This document shows, piece after piece, positions 38,628-47,374 of a stretch of 64,000 nucleotides of DNA. The DNA is taken from NCBI RefSeq assembly GCF_028595305.1, contig NZ_JAQQXS010000012.1, positions 104,885 to 168,884 on the forward strand, in the 5' to 3' direction. The notes under the pieces are model-generated. The model ran no database searches and had not been told where the DNA came from. It worked only from the letters and a program-made list of their open reading frames with translations. The position numbers and the translations under genes are program-made. Position 1 is the stretch's first letter. Each line of letters begins with the position of its first letter. The DNA is from Roseateles koreensis. Its GTDB lineage: Bacteria; Pseudomonadota; Gammaproteobacteria; Burkholderiales; Burkholderiaceae_C.

Positions 38628-38660
38628 GCCTGTTTTAGCGCGTTTTAGCGAGGTGACCCC

Positions 38661-39101
38661 ATGATTGACAGAAAGTGGATCGGCCATCTGCTCCCGGCCT
38701 CAGTACTGCCGATTGAGCGCAGCCGCTTGCAATTCTTTGCCAAGGCCACCGGGGAGATGAACCCGATTTACACCGACCGCGAAGCCGCCAGAGCGGCGGG
38801 CTACGCCGACCTTCCCGCGCCGCCCACCTTTTTGTTTGCGGCGGAACTTGACTCTCAGGTCACCGACCAATTGCTGGTGGATCTGGGCATTCCGCTGTCC
38901 AAGCTCTTGCACGGCGAACAAAGCTTCACCTACCACCGAGTGGTGTGCGTCGGCGACACCGTGACGGTGCGCTCGCGCATCAGCGACATCTACGACAAGA
39001 AGAACGGCACGCTGGAATTCGCGGTGAAGGATTCGGTGGCTACCAATCAGCGAGGTGAAGCGGTGGCCGAAATGCGTACCGTGCTCGTCTGCCGCACCTG
39101 A
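38661..39101 (+). CDS. FAS1-like dehydratase, MaoC N-terminal type
   Basis: 146 residues of the MaoC_dehydrat_N family (PF13452): KWIGHLLPASVLPIERSRLQ at the start, ATGEMNPIYTDREAARAAGY near residue 30, and LHGEQSFTYHRVVCVGDTV near 85. Members of this half lack the full catalytic set and pair with a MaoC partner. The catalytic partner is encoded 21 bases downstream, so the two probably form a heteromeric enoyl-CoA hydratase. Confidence 0.88.
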   Translation: MIDRKWIGHLLPASVLPIERSRLQFFAKATGEMNPIYTDREAARAAGYADLPAPPTFLFAAELDSQVTDQLLVDLGIPLSKLLHGEQSFTYHRVVCVGDTVTVRSRISDIYDKKNGTLEFAVKDSVATNQRGEAVAEMRTVLVCRT

Positions 39102-39122
39102 TGTTTTGACGCTGAGGAATAC

Positions 39123-39545
39123 ATGTTGGCCCCACCCATTTATGACAGCGTTCAGGTTGGCGACACGCTGCCTGTGCTGCAAATCCAAGCGGTTGACCGA
39201 ACCACGCTGGCGCTTTTTGGCGGTGCCTCGGGCGACCACAATCCCATCCACCTTGACACCGACTTCGCACGCCGTGCGGGCATGCCTGATGTGTTCGCGC
39301 AGGGCATGCTGGGCATGGCCTGGTTGGGCCGAATGCTCACCCAATGGGCGCCGCAAAGTCAGTTGCGCCGCTTCGATGCACGCTTTCTCGGCATCACGCA
39401 CCTTGGCAATGCCATGCGCTGTTGCGGTCGCGTGGTGGAGAAGTTCGAGCGCGGCGACGAGCGCTGCGTGCGCATCGAACTCTCCAGCGTCAACCAGTTC
39501 GGCCAAACCAAGATTGCAGGCGACGCCGTCGTTGCGCTGCCCTGA
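39123..39545 (+). CDS. MaoC-like enoyl-CoA hydratase subunit
   Basis: 140 residues, single hot-dog fold. The R-hydratase motif appears as GGASGDHNPIHLDTDFARRAG (Asp and His of the catalytic pair, about residues 34-46) and is followed by GMLGMAWLGRM. It would hydrate 2-enoyl-CoA together with the preceding FAS1-like subunit, an arrangement like the split hydratases of steroid and mycolate metabolism. Confidence 0.9.
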   Translation: MLAPPIYDSVQVGDTLPVLQIQAVDRTTLALFGGASGDHNPIHLDTDFARRAGMPDVFAQGMLGMAWLGRMLTQWAPQSQLRRFDARFLGITHLGNAMRCCGRVVEKFERGDERCVRIELSSVNQFGQTKIAGDAVVALP

Positions 39546-39578
39546 TTGCTTCAACCTCATTCGCAAGGAGTTACCACC

Positions 39579-40409
39579 ATGACACGCAAACTCGAAGGCA
39601 AGGTTGCCCTGATTACCGGCTCTGGCCGTGGCATCGGCCGCGCCATTGCTATGAAACTCGCCAGCGAAGGCGCCCGCATTGTGGTCAATGACCTCGACAC
39701 GGAGCCAGCGCAGGAAACCGTGCAGGCCATCGTGGCCGCCGGCGGTCAGGCCGTGGCTTGTGTTGGTAGCGTGACGGCGCCCGACTTTGCCGAGCGATTC
39801 ATTGGCACGGCAGTCAGTGAATTCAAGGGCTTGGACATCATCATCAACAACGCAGGCTATACCTGGGACAACGTGATCCAGAAAATGACCGACGAGCAGT
39901 GGTACGCCATGCTCGACTGCCACTTGACCGCCCCGTTTCGCATCCTGCGCGCCGCGCAACCGGTGATTCGCGCACTCAGCAAGGCTGAGACCGAGGCGGG
40001 CCAGCGCGTGGTGCGCAAGGTAGTCAACATCTCGTCCGTGGCCGGCGTATTCGGCAATGCCGGCCAAGCCAACTATTCGGCCGCTAAGGCCGGCATCGTG
40101 GGCATGACGCAAACACTGGCCAAAGAATGGGGCCGCATGAATGTTGCCGTCAACTGCGTGGCCTTCGGCTTGATCAAAACCCGCCTGACCGTGACGGCGG
40201 ACGGTGCGGCCTCGGCCCATATTGACGGTCGAGACATCAAGGTGGGTGTCAATCCCGATTTGATGGCCACCATGGAGCGCAGCATCCCGCTGGGCCGTGG
40301 CGGTACCCCCGAGGAGGCTGCGGGCGCCGTTTACCTGCTGTGCACCCCTGAGTCAGACTACATCAGCGGCCAGACGCTGATGTGCACGGGGGGCCTGACG
40401 GGCATCTGA
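39579..40409 (+). CDS. SDR family dehydrogenase (3-hydroxyacyl-CoA type)
   Basis: 276 residues from ATG 39579 (AAGGAG ribosome site). The cofactor motif is TGSGRGIGRAIA (residues about 12-23), NNAGYTWDN near 90, and the catalytic Ser...Tyr-xxx-Lys is in NISSVAGVFG (about 152) and YSAAKAG (about 167). In this operon the likely job is oxidation of the 3-hydroxyacyl-CoA made by the MaoC pair. An insert (SKAETEAGQRVVRKV) before the Ser strand is typical of the peroxisomal MFE-2-like SDRs. Confidence 0.88.
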   Translation: MTRKLEGKVALITGSGRGIGRAIAMKLASEGARIVVNDLDTEPAQETVQAIVAAGGQAVACVGSVTAPDFAERFIGTAVSEFKGLDIIINNAGYTWDNVIQKMTDEQWYAMLDCHLTAPFRILRAAQPVIRALSKAETEAGQRVVRKVVNISSVAGVFGNAGQANYSAAKAGIVGMTQTLAKEWGRMNVAVNCVAFGLIKTRLTVTADGAASAHIDGRDIKVGVNPDLMATMERSIPLGRGGTPEEAAGAVYLLCTPESDYISGQTLMCTGGLTGI

Positions 40410-40458
40410 AGCGCGCTTTGCGCGGCGAGCCACCCCGATTTGAACTACAGGAGTTGCC

Positions 40459-41622
40459 ATGTTTCCCCAACTTCACCGCCACGCCTGGATGGACGCGGAC
40501 GTCGAAGCCTTTCGCGAGCAAGTTCGCCGTTATGTCGAAGGCGAATTGGTGCCGCACCTGGGCGCTTGGCGCCGCCAGGGCTACATCCCGCGCGAGGTCT
40601 GGCGCCCGTTTGGCGAGATGGGCTTCATGTTGCCCGAAATGTCCGAAGCCTATGGCGGCAGTGGCGTCAGCCTGGCCTATCAACTGGTGGTGCAGGACGA
40701 GTTGGCCAAAGCCGAGGTGCCGGCCAACACCGCCGTGCATACCATCGCGGCGCACTACATCCAAGACTACGGCACCGAAGCACAAAAGCAACGCTGGCTG
40801 CCTAAGCTGGCCAGCGGCGAAATGCTGGCGGGCATCGCATTGACCGAGCCTGGTTGTGGCTCCGACCTGAAGGCGCTGCGCACCCGCGCCCGGCGTGACA
40901 CTGAAGGCCAAGGCGACCACTATGTGATCGACGGGGCCAAGACTTTCATCACCAATGGCTACACCGCCAATCTGCTGGTGATTGCCGTTCGTACGGGTGA
41001 GGCTGGCAGCCGTGGGGTCTCGCTGATGGTGGTCGAAACGCAAGACCAGCCGGGCTTTCGGGTGGGCCGCCGCTTGGAGAAGTTGGGGCAGCATGCCTCC
41101 GACACGGCCGAGTTGTTTTTCGACGAGATGCGTGTGCCGGCCAGCCATCTGTTGGGCGGGGTCGAGGGCAAAGGCTTTGCGCAACTGATGAGCCAGCTGC
41201 CCTACGAGCGCATGCTGCTGTGCGTGCCCGCTGCCGCCGTCATTGAGCGTGCCGTGGAAATGACGGTGGCGTACACCCAGCAGCGCAAGGCATTCGGGCA
41301 AACGGTGTTCGATTTTCAGAACACCCGCTTCAAGCTGGCCGAGTGCGCCACGCTGGCCCATGTGGTGCGCAGCTTCGTCAACGACTGCGTGCAGCGTATG
41401 CTCGATGGCACGCTCGACGACGAGGCCGCTTACATGGCCAAATGGTGGTGCACCGAGCAGCAGGGCAAGGTCACCGACGAGTGCCTGCAGCTGTTCGGTG
41501 GTTACGGCTATATGGTTGAATATCCCATTGCCCGCTTGTATGCCGATGCCCGCATCCAGCGCATTTACGGCGGTACGACTGAGATCATGAAAGACCTGAT
41601 CGCTCGAAAGTTAGCCCTGTGA
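40459..41622 (+). CDS. Acyl-CoA dehydrogenase
   Basis: 387 residues. AGIALTEPGCGSDLKALRTRA (about 131-151) is the FAD/substrate motif, QRKAFGQTVFDFQNTRFKLAE (about 275-295) the helix before the C-terminal domain, and LFGGYGYMVEYPIARLYADA with IQRIYGGTTEIMK the FAD-binding C-terminal signature. It introduces the 2,3 double bond of the acyl-CoA. It overlaps the downstream gene by 4 bases (GTGA). Confidence 0.93.
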   Translation: MFPQLHRHAWMDADVEAFREQVRRYVEGELVPHLGAWRRQGYIPREVWRPFGEMGFMLPEMSEAYGGSGVSLAYQLVVQDELAKAEVPANTAVHTIAAHYIQDYGTEAQKQRWLPKLASGEMLAGIALTEPGCGSDLKALRTRARRDTEGQGDHYVIDGAKTFITNGYTANLLVIAVRTGEAGSRGVSLMVVETQDQPGFRVGRRLEKLGQHASDTAELFFDEMRVPASHLLGGVEGKGFAQLMSQLPYERMLLCVPAAAVIERAVEMTVAYTQQRKAFGQTVFDFQNTRFKLAECATLAHVVRSFVNDCVQRMLDGTLDDEAAYMAKWWCTEQQGKVTDECLQLFGGYGYMVEYPIARLYADARIQRIYGGTTEIMKDLIARKLAL

Positions 41623-42665
41623 AGCCGCCACTTCACGGCGTCCGTATCGTCGAGTTCGAGGGCCTGGGCCCGGGCCCCTTGGCCGGCTGCATGCTGGCCG
41701 ATATGGGCGCTGAGGTCACCGTGATCACACGCCCGCAAAAAGGCGCCGTGTTGATGCAACTGGGGGGCAATACCGCCAACCCGCTGCTGCGCGGCAAGAC
41801 CGTGCTGGCCTTGGACCTGAAACAGGATGCCGGCCGAACCGAGGCGCTGCGCCTGGTGGCGGCCGCTGACGCTCTCATCGAAGGCAACCGGCCGGGCGTG
41901 ATGGAGCGTCTGGGCCTGGGGCCCGCCGACGCTGCGGCCTTGAACCCCCGCCTGGTCTATGGCCGCATGACGGGCTGGGGCCAGAGCGGCCCCTGGGCCC
42001 ACACTGCCGGCCATGATCTGAACTATGTGGCGCTCAGCGGCCTGCTCTCGCTCTCGGCACGGCGTGGCGAGCGGCCCATGGTGCCGCCCACGGTGCTGGG
42101 GGATGCAAGCGGGGCATTGGGGCTGGCCTTCGGCATCGCCTGCGCCTTGTTCGAGGCCCGCAGCAGCGGCCAGGGCCGCGTGGTGGACGGGGCGATCATC
42201 GACATACTCGCCATGCTGGGTGGCATTGCGCAGCTTGTGCGTGCAGGCGGCCAGCTTGACAGCCCAGCGCCCAGTCCCTTCCACGACTCCCCGTTCTACG
42301 ACGTCTACGCCTGTGCCGATGGTAGCCACATCACCATTGGCGCGTTGGAGCCGCAGTTCTACGCGCTGCTGCTGAATAAACTGGGTCTTACCGATGTGGA
42401 CCCGGCGCAGCAGTACGACACCCACACCTGGCCGGCCCTCAAGGCCCGCTTCAGCGACTTGTTTGCAAGCCAGCCCCGGGCCCATTGGGAGTCCTTGCTG
42501 GGCGGCACCGATGTTTGCTTCGCCCCCGTGCTCAGCTTGGGCGAGGCAGCGCTGCATCCGCACAACGCGGCGCGAGAGATCTACCGGGTTGACGCAAGCG
42601 GCATGATGCAGGCCCACGCCGCACCGCGCTTTCTACCGCTGGGCGACCCGCAGGATGAGCGCTAA
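41619..42665 (+). CDS. Alpha-methylacyl-CoA racemase
   Basis: 348 residues, starting at GTG 41619 that overlaps the acyl-CoA dehydrogenase stop. The fold is that of CaiB/BaiF CoA transferases, but the residues known to work in racemases are all there: GRMTGWGQSGPW and GHDLNYVALSG (catalytic His, about residue 131), VLGDASGAL (Asp, about 161) and IGALEPQFYA (Glu, about 244). This favours AMACR over a CoA transferase. It would convert (2R)- to (2S)-methylacyl-CoA so the dehydrogenase can act. It converges on fliR and overlaps it by 4 bases. Confidence 0.85.
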   Translation: MKPPLHGVRIVEFEGLGPGPLAGCMLADMGAEVTVITRPQKGAVLMQLGGNTANPLLRGKTVLALDLKQDAGRTEALRLVAAADALIEGNRPGVMERLGLGPADAAALNPRLVYGRMTGWGQSGPWAHTAGHDLNYVALSGLLSLSARRGERPMVPPTVLGDASGALGLAFGIACALFEARSSGQGRVVDGAIIDILAMLGGIAQLVRAGGQLDSPAPSPFHDSPFYDVYACADGSHITIGALEPQFYALLLNKLGLTDVDPAQQYDTHTWPALKARFSDLFASQPRAHWESLLGGTDVCFAPVLSLGEAALHPHNAAREIYRVDASGMMQAHAAPRFLPLGDPQDER

Positions 42666-43426
42666 GTGAACGCGGCTAGCATGCGCTCCAGCGCGACCAT
42701 GAAGGGCGTTTGCATCAGCGGCAAGGTGGCGACCATGCCGATCAGGCCGATGCTCACGGTTAGCGGAAAGCCGACCGAGAACACGCCGATCTGAGGCGCC
42801 ACCCGCGAAATCACGCCCAGCACCAGGTTCACAAACATCAGCATGGTGATCAAAGGCAGGGCGATCCACAAGCCCATGCGAAAAATCTCGGCGCCCCAGG
42901 TCTGCGGTTGAGCCACGCGCAAAAAGCGAAAGGGCTCATCCCCAATGGGGAAAACGTGAAAGCTCTGGATCAGTGCGTTGATCAATAGCAGATGTCCGTT
43001 GATCGCGATGAACAAGAACGCCACCATGCTGCCAAAGAAGCGCGCGGTACCCGTCCCCTGGCTGCCGGTGGCGGGGTCAAAGAAACCGGCGTAATTCAGG
43101 CCCATCTGCAGGCCGATCAACTCGCCCGCAAACTCCAGCGAGGCAAACACCAGACGCACCGCAAAACCCATCGACAAGCCGATGAGCAATTGCTGCGCGA
43201 GCAAGAGCAGCAGCGTGGGCAAGGAGTCCAGCGGCGTCAGCGGCATGTCCGGCAGCGAGGGCTGGGCGGCGATGGAAATGAACAGGGCCAGGCCGACGCG
43301 CGCGCGCATGGGCACATTGCGCTGGCTGAAGATGGGCATGCCACCAAACAGTGCCATCGTGCGGATGAAGGGCCACAGCAGCGGGTTCAGCCAGGCCAGC
43401 AACTGGGCTTCGGTGAAAGAGATCAA
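42662..43426 (-). CDS. fliR: Flagellar export gate protein FliR
   Basis: 254 residues with six hydrophobic segments; the family motifs PLLWPFIRTMALFGGMPIF (about 15-33), MGFAVRLVFASLEFAGELIGLQMGL (about 85-109) and ALPLITMLMFVNLVLGVISRV (about 190-210) are present. Part of the FliPQR export gate in the MS ring. Last gene of the leftward flagellar unit, 4 bases after fliQ. Confidence 0.95.
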   Translation of the reverse strand: MISFTEAQLLAWLNPLLWPFIRTMALFGGMPIFSQRNVPMRARVGLALFISIAAQPSLPDMPLTPLDSLPTLLLLLAQQLLIGLSMGFAVRLVFASLEFAGELIGLQMGLNYAGFFDPATGSQGTGTARFFGSMVAFLFIAINGHLLLINALIQSFHVFPIGDEPFRFLRVAQPQTWGAEIFRMGLWIALPLITMLMFVNLVLGVISRVAPQIGVFSVGFPLTVSIGLIGMVATLPLMQTPFMVALERMLAAFT

Positions 43427-43430
43427 GGCG

Positions 43431-43700
43431 TCAGCCCACCGCTTGAGGAATGGCCAGTAAGGTGCGCTGGATGTACTCGACCAAGGTGGTCACCATCCAC
43501 GGCCCGGTGATCGCCAGCACGAGCACCGCCGCAACCACCTTGGGCACGAAGCTCAGGGTAGCCTCATTGATCTGTGTGGCGGCCTGGAACACGCTGACCA
43601 GCACGCCGACCAGCAAAACCGTGAGCAAGACAGGCGCTGCCACCAACATCAGGATGTACAGGCCCTGCTGGCCAAAGGTGAAGACTTGTTGTGCGTCCAT
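43431..43700 (-). CDS. fliQ: Flagellar export gate protein FliQ
   Basis: 89 residues, full length, with two transmembrane hairpin helices (LYILMLVAAPVLLTVLLVG and VVAAVLVLAITGPWMVTTLVE) and the conserved QAATQINEATLSFVPK between them. Export gate component. Confidence 0.95.
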   Translation of the reverse strand: MDAQQVFTFGQQGLYILMLVAAPVLLTVLLVGVLVSVFQAATQINEATLSFVPKVVAAVLVLAITGPWMVTTLVEYIQRTLLAIPQAVG

Positions 43701-43800
43701 GATTGAATGAAGTTTTCTTGCGCTGGCGAGGGCGCGGGTGTTTCGGGCTAGAACGTGCGTCGATTGGGTGGTGACGGTGAGGTGGCGTCTACTTGTCGCG

Positions 43801-44568
43801 TTATGTCACGAACGACGCGGCCAGCGAACCCAGCAGCAGGTTCCAGCCGTCCGCCAGCACAAACAGCATCAGCTTGAAGGGCAGCGCCACCAGCACGGGT
43901 GACAACATCATCATGCCCAGGCTCATCAGCACGCTGCTGACAATCATGTCGATCACCAGAAACGGGATGAAGATCAGAAACGCGATCTGGAACGCACTCT
44001 TCAACTCGCTGGTCACGAAGGCCGGCACCAGCACCTTGAAGGGCACGTCTTCCGGTTTGATCGTGCTCTCCAGTTTCGCCAATCGCGTGAACAGCGCCAT
44101 ATCGGCTTGGCGAGTCTGCTTGAGCATGAAGTTACGCATCGGTGGATCGGCCTTTTTGAGGGCTTCTTCAAAGCCGATCTGACCTGCGCTATAGGGTTGG
44201 TAGGCCTCGGTGTACACCTTGTCCAGCGTTGGGCTCATGACGAAGAAGGTCAGAAACAGTGAGAGGCCGACAATCACCTGATTCGGCGGCGCAGCCTGCG
44301 TTCCCAGCGCCTGGCGCATCAGCGAGAGCACGATCACGATGCGCGTGAAACCCGTCATCATCAGCAGCACGGCGGGCAGAAAACCCAGCGCGGTGAAAAA
44401 CAACAGGGTCTGGATCGGCACCGAATAGCTGTTGCCCCCGTTGCCCTGGCCGATCAGCAAGGGCAGGGTGGCGGGCGCGGCCCCTGCGCTTTGCGCCACG
44501 GCGGCGGCGGAGAGGGTGCTCATGGCCAGCAGGGCCAAGGCTTTCACGCAGCGAGCATCAAGACGCAT
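43801..44568 (-). CDS. fliP: Flagellar export gate protein FliP
   Basis: 255 residues from the ATG at 44568, which follows a GGAG eight bases upstream; an ATG at 44583 is possible. A cleavable signal peptide (about residues 1-22) precedes the mature protein. Motifs: [21 protein letters not shown] (about 65), [14 protein letters not shown] (about 138), and the C-terminal [19 protein letters not shown]. Five identical gate subunits form the export pore with FliQ and FliR. It overlaps fliO by 11 bases. Confidence 0.95.
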   Translation of the reverse strand: MRLDARCVKALALLAMSTLSAAAVAQSAGAAPATLPLLIGQGNGGNSYSVPIQTLLFFTALGFLPAVLLMMTGFTRIVIVLSLMRQALGTQAAPPNQVIVGLSLFLTFFVMSPTLDKVYTEAYQPYSAGQIGFEEALKKADPPMRNFMLKQTRQADMALFTRLAKLESTIKPEDVPFKVLVPAFVTSELKSAFQIAFLIFIPFLVIDMIVSSVLMSLGMMMLSPVLVALPFKLMLFVLADGWNLLLGSLAASFVT

Positions 44569-44944
44569 CTTGTGCTCCGTCATTGCTGCCGCCGCGCAGG
44601 CGTTTGCCCAACATTTGCGCGAAGGAATTGCCGGAGTCACCCGGGCCACCGGTGCTATTGATGCCGCCACGTCCTGGCGCTTCGGCCTGCGGGGGCAACT
44701 CGTGCAGGGTGCTGATCTGTTGCGCCGTGACGCCCAGCACCAGCCAGCGCCGATGCTCACCTTGACCAACCTCCACCGTGAGGAGTTTTTGATTGGGCGA
44801 CAAGGGAAGTTGTGCGACCACGCGCATCTGCCCTTGCGGGTTCAAGCTGCCGCCCATCGGTGTGCGCTTGAGCAGCCAAAGAGCCAGCGGAATCAGGCAC
44901 AGAATGGCCAGAAACCAGACAAAGGGAAGCAGAGAGGAGTTCAT
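44558..44944 (-). CDS. fliO: Flagellar biosynthesis protein FliO
   Basis: 128 residues from ATG 44944; an upstream start would add 23 residues without family sequence. One transmembrane segment ([19 protein letters not shown], residues about 6-25) is followed by a cytoplasmic SH3-like part ([33 protein letters not shown]). It helps assemble the FliP pore. The C-terminus is Gly-rich and low complexity. Confidence 0.88.
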   Translation of the reverse strand: MNSSLLPFVWFLAILCLIPLALWLLKRTPMGGSLNPQGQMRVVAQLPLSPNQKLLTVEVGQGEHRRWLVLGVTAQQISTLHELPPQAEAPGRGGINSTGGPGDSGNSFAQMLGKRLRGGSNDGAQDAS

Positions 44945-45113
44945 GTGCCTGATTGTCACCAGCGATGCTGTGTGGCAAACCGCACAAATGAGGCCGATTG
45001 AGGCCGTAAACACCGCCGGCTGCGTGCGCGGCCAGCCGGCAGTTGCGTTGAGGCTCTGCCTCGTGCTCGTCTTGCTTATTTGCGGATAAGTTCTTAGCGA
45101 GCGGCTGCGTGCC

Positions 45114-45551
45114 TCAAGCCTTCGACAAGCGTCGCATGCGCTCAGACGGGGTGACGATGTCGGTCAGTCGGATACCGAACTTGTCATTCACCACCACCAC
45201 CTCGCCTTGGGCGATCAGGTAACCGTTGACCAGTACGTCCATGGGCTCGCCGGCGAGGGCGTCGAGTTCTACCACGGAGCCTTGCGCCAATTGCAGGATG
45301 TTCTTGATGGGGATGCGGGTGCGGCCTAACTCCACAGTCAGCTGGACGGGGATGTCCAGAATCATGTTGATGTCGCCGCTGGGCAGGTTGCTCGGCGTGG
45401 GCGAGAAGTTGGCGAAGCTCGCCGGCGCCACCTGCTCGGAGGCTTGCTGCACCTCTTCGGCCACGTCATTGGGCTTGGCTTCGGCCAGGGCAGCGGCCCA
45501 TTCGGCCGCCATTGCGTCTTGTTCGTCGGAGGAGGGGGTATCAGGTGACAT
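45114..45551 (-). CDS. fliN: Flagellar motor switch protein FliN
   Basis: 145 residues. An acidic N-terminal part of about 60 residues precedes the SpoA domain, seen in DIPVQLTVELGRTRIPIKNI, GSVVELDALAGEPMDVLVNG and EVVVVNDKFGIRLTDIVTP. It forms the bottom of the C-ring with FliM, whose gene it overlaps by 11 bases. Confidence 0.95.
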   Translation of the reverse strand: MSPDTPSSDEQDAMAAEWAAALAEAKPNDVAEEVQQASEQVAPASFANFSPTPSNLPSGDINMILDIPVQLTVELGRTRIPIKNILQLAQGSVVELDALAGEPMDVLVNGYLIAQGEVVVVNDKFGIRLTDIVTPSERMRRLSKA

Positions 45552-46545
45552 TGCGTGCTCCCAGCCAGCCCTGGTCGGGGCTGGTCAGCATTTTTTCAAC
45601 TTTGATTGCGTATTTGCCGTTGGAGGTGCCGTAGTGGCAGTCGTAAACGGGCACGCCGTCAATCTTGGCCTTGATCATGGTTTCCAGGTCCAGCTCGATG
45701 AAGTCACCGGGCTTGAAGGCCAGCAGCTGTTCTACCGTGGCGGGTGCGGTGCCGAGTTCGGCCACCAATTCCACTTTGGCGTCTTGAATTTGGTGTTTGA
45801 GCAGATTCACCCAGCGGCGGTCGGGCTCGGTGGAGTCGCCCACGGTGGTGGAATACAGCACATCGCGAATCGGCTCCAGCGTGGCATAGGGAATACAGAA
45901 ATACACCGTGCCGCTCGTCTCGCCGATTTCCAGCGTAAACGAAGTGGACACCACAATCTCGCTGGGTGTGGCGATGTTGGCGAACTGTGGCTGCATCTCC
46001 GAGCGCTGAAATTCCAGCTCCAGCGGATAGATGCCTTTCCAGGCCTTGTGGTACTCGGCCGTGATGACCTCGACCAGGCGCAGGATCACGCGCTGCTCGG
46101 TGGCCGAGAAGTCGCGGCCTTCGATACGCGCATGGAATTTGCCGATGCCGCCGAACAGCGAGTCGATGACAGCGAACACCAGCGTCGGGTCGCAGACGAT
46201 CAGGCCGGAGCCGCGCAGCGGCTTGACCGAGACAATATTGAAATTGGTCGGCACCACGATTTCACGCAGAAAGGCGCTGTACTTCTGCACCTTGATGCCG
46301 CCGATGGCGACTTCCGGGCTCTTGCGGATGAAGTTGAACAGGCCGACGCGGATGTTGCGGGCAAAGCGCTCGTTGATGATCTCCATCGTGGGCATGCGCC
46401 CACGCACGATGCGTTCCTGGCTGGCCAGGTTGTATTCGCGGATGCCACCAACCTGTTCCTCTTCGGCATCGAGCTTTTGGCTCTCACCGGTAATGCCTTG
46501 CAGGAGGGCGTCAACTTCGTCTTGCGAGAGAATTTGCTGATTCAT
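45541..46545 (-). CDS. fliM: Flagellar motor switch protein FliM
   Basis: 334 residues. The N-terminal CheY-P binding segment ILSQDEVDALLQGI is at residues 4-17, the central CheC-like domain has the FliG-binding GGIGKFHARIEGRDFSATE, and the C-terminal SpoA domain ends with HYGTSNGKYAIKVEKML. It controls direction of rotation. Confidence 0.96.
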   Translation of the reverse strand: MNQQILSQDEVDALLQGITGESQKLDAEEEQVGGIREYNLASQERIVRGRMPTMEIINERFARNIRVGLFNFIRKSPEVAIGGIKVQKYSAFLREIVVPTNFNIVSVKPLRGSGLIVCDPTLVFAVIDSLFGGIGKFHARIEGRDFSATEQRVILRLVEVITAEYHKAWKGIYPLELEFQRSEMQPQFANIATPSEIVVSTSFTLEIGETSGTVYFCIPYATLEPIRDVLYSTTVGDSTEPDRRWVNLLKHQIQDAKVELVAELGTAPATVEQLLAFKPGDFIELDLETMIKAKIDGVPVYDCHYGTSNGKYAIKVEKMLTSPDQGWLGARNVT

Positions 46546-46576
46546 TTTGAATCACTGGCCGCGTTCAGCAGCAGGC

Positions 46577-47188
46577 TCACTGGACGATGAAGGTGGAGAA
46601 CAACACATTGGTCACCGGGCTTTCGACCTGGTGCTTTTTCTTTTTCTTTTTCTTTTTGACGGGGGCGTCGGCAGCGGCGGGCGCCTCGTCTTCGTCTTCG
46701 TCATCCAGTTCAATGCCCATGGGGCGAACGGATTCACGGCGAATTTCTCGTGCCAACTTTTCCTTGCCTTCAATCGTCAGCAACTCGACGGACGATTTGT
46801 GCGACAGCAGCATCAGCACATTGCTGCGGATGGCGGGCAGGTAGGCTTTGATTTGGTCTGCGGTGTGGGCATCCACCACCTCAAGGGTGATGCCAATCTG
46901 CGCAAAGCGGTCCACTTCCTTGTCAGACAAATTGACGGTGAAGGGGTCCAGCGGTACGAATGTGGGAGGCGCGCCTGGTTTGGCGTGCGCTGCGGGGGCC
47001 GGGGCGGCTTCATGCGTGTCTTCGGCGCCATCTTCGCCTTCGGCCGGGGCTTTTTTCTTGAGCAGCATCACGGCCGCACCACCACCGATCAAGACCAGAA
47101 GCAGAACGGCTGCAATGATGATGATCAGCTTTTTCTTGCCACCGCCTTTGGGGGCGGCGTCTGCGGCTGGCGCGGCGGCTGTGGCCAT
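46577..47188 (-). CDS. fliL: Flagellar basal-body protein FliL
   Basis: 203 residues. One transmembrane helix (KLIIIIAAVLLLVLIGGGAAV, about 20-40) and a periplasmic stomatin-like domain with PFTVNLSDKEVDRFAQIGI (about 82-100) are visible. Unusual is a run of lysines near residue 180, after an Asp/Glu-rich stretch, encoded by tandem TTTTTC units on the plus strand (46635-46657). The C-terminus reads ESPVTNVLFSTFIVQ as in other FliL proteins. It heads the fliLMNOPQR run. Confidence 0.92.
   Translation of the reverse strand: MATAAAPAADAAPKGGGKKKLIIIIAAVLLLVLIGGGAAVMLLKKKAPAEGEDGAEDTHEAAPAPAAHAKPGAPPTFVPLDPFTVNLSDKEVDRFAQIGITLEVVDAHTADQIKAYLPAIRSNVLMLLSHKSSVELLTIEGKEKLAREIRRESVRPMGIELDDEDEDEAPAAADAPVKKKKKKKKHQVESPVTNVLFSTFIVQ
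46635..46657 (+). repeat. Hexanucleotide tandem repeat inside fliL
   Basis: Three perfect TTTTTC units and a partial fourth lie in fliL (coding strand GAAAAA). Gain or loss of units would add or remove Lys pairs without shifting the frame. Confidence 0.7.
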
Positions 47189-47237
47189 GAAGAGAACTCC
47201 TGTGATGTCGGTCGCTGCCCCATTGGGGCTTGGGCCT

Positions 47238-47265
47238 GATTATTGAGCGAGCGATGCTTGAGCAA
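47238..47265 (-). promoter_or_regulatory. Weak candidate promoter for fliLMNOPQR
   Basis: Minus-strand TTGCTC (47265-47260) and ATAATC (47243-47238), spaced 16 bases, lie about 50 bases before fliL in the 186-base gap to fliK. The match is modest. Confidence 0.3.
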
Positions 47266-47374
47266 GCCGTGAAAAGAAGGGCATGGCCTTGTCTAATCCC
47301 ACTTCAAGCGTGAACGCTGACCCCAATCGGGTGGATTCAAGCCCTCAACGCCTGAATGCGTCAAGTATCAGGCG

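Noticed and set aside
41619..42665. Annotation of the last operon gene as a plain CaiB/BaiF CoA transferase
   Set aside because: The His, Asp and Glu residues of alpha-methylacyl-CoA racemases are conserved in their proper contexts (GHDLNY, LGDASG, GALEPQFY).
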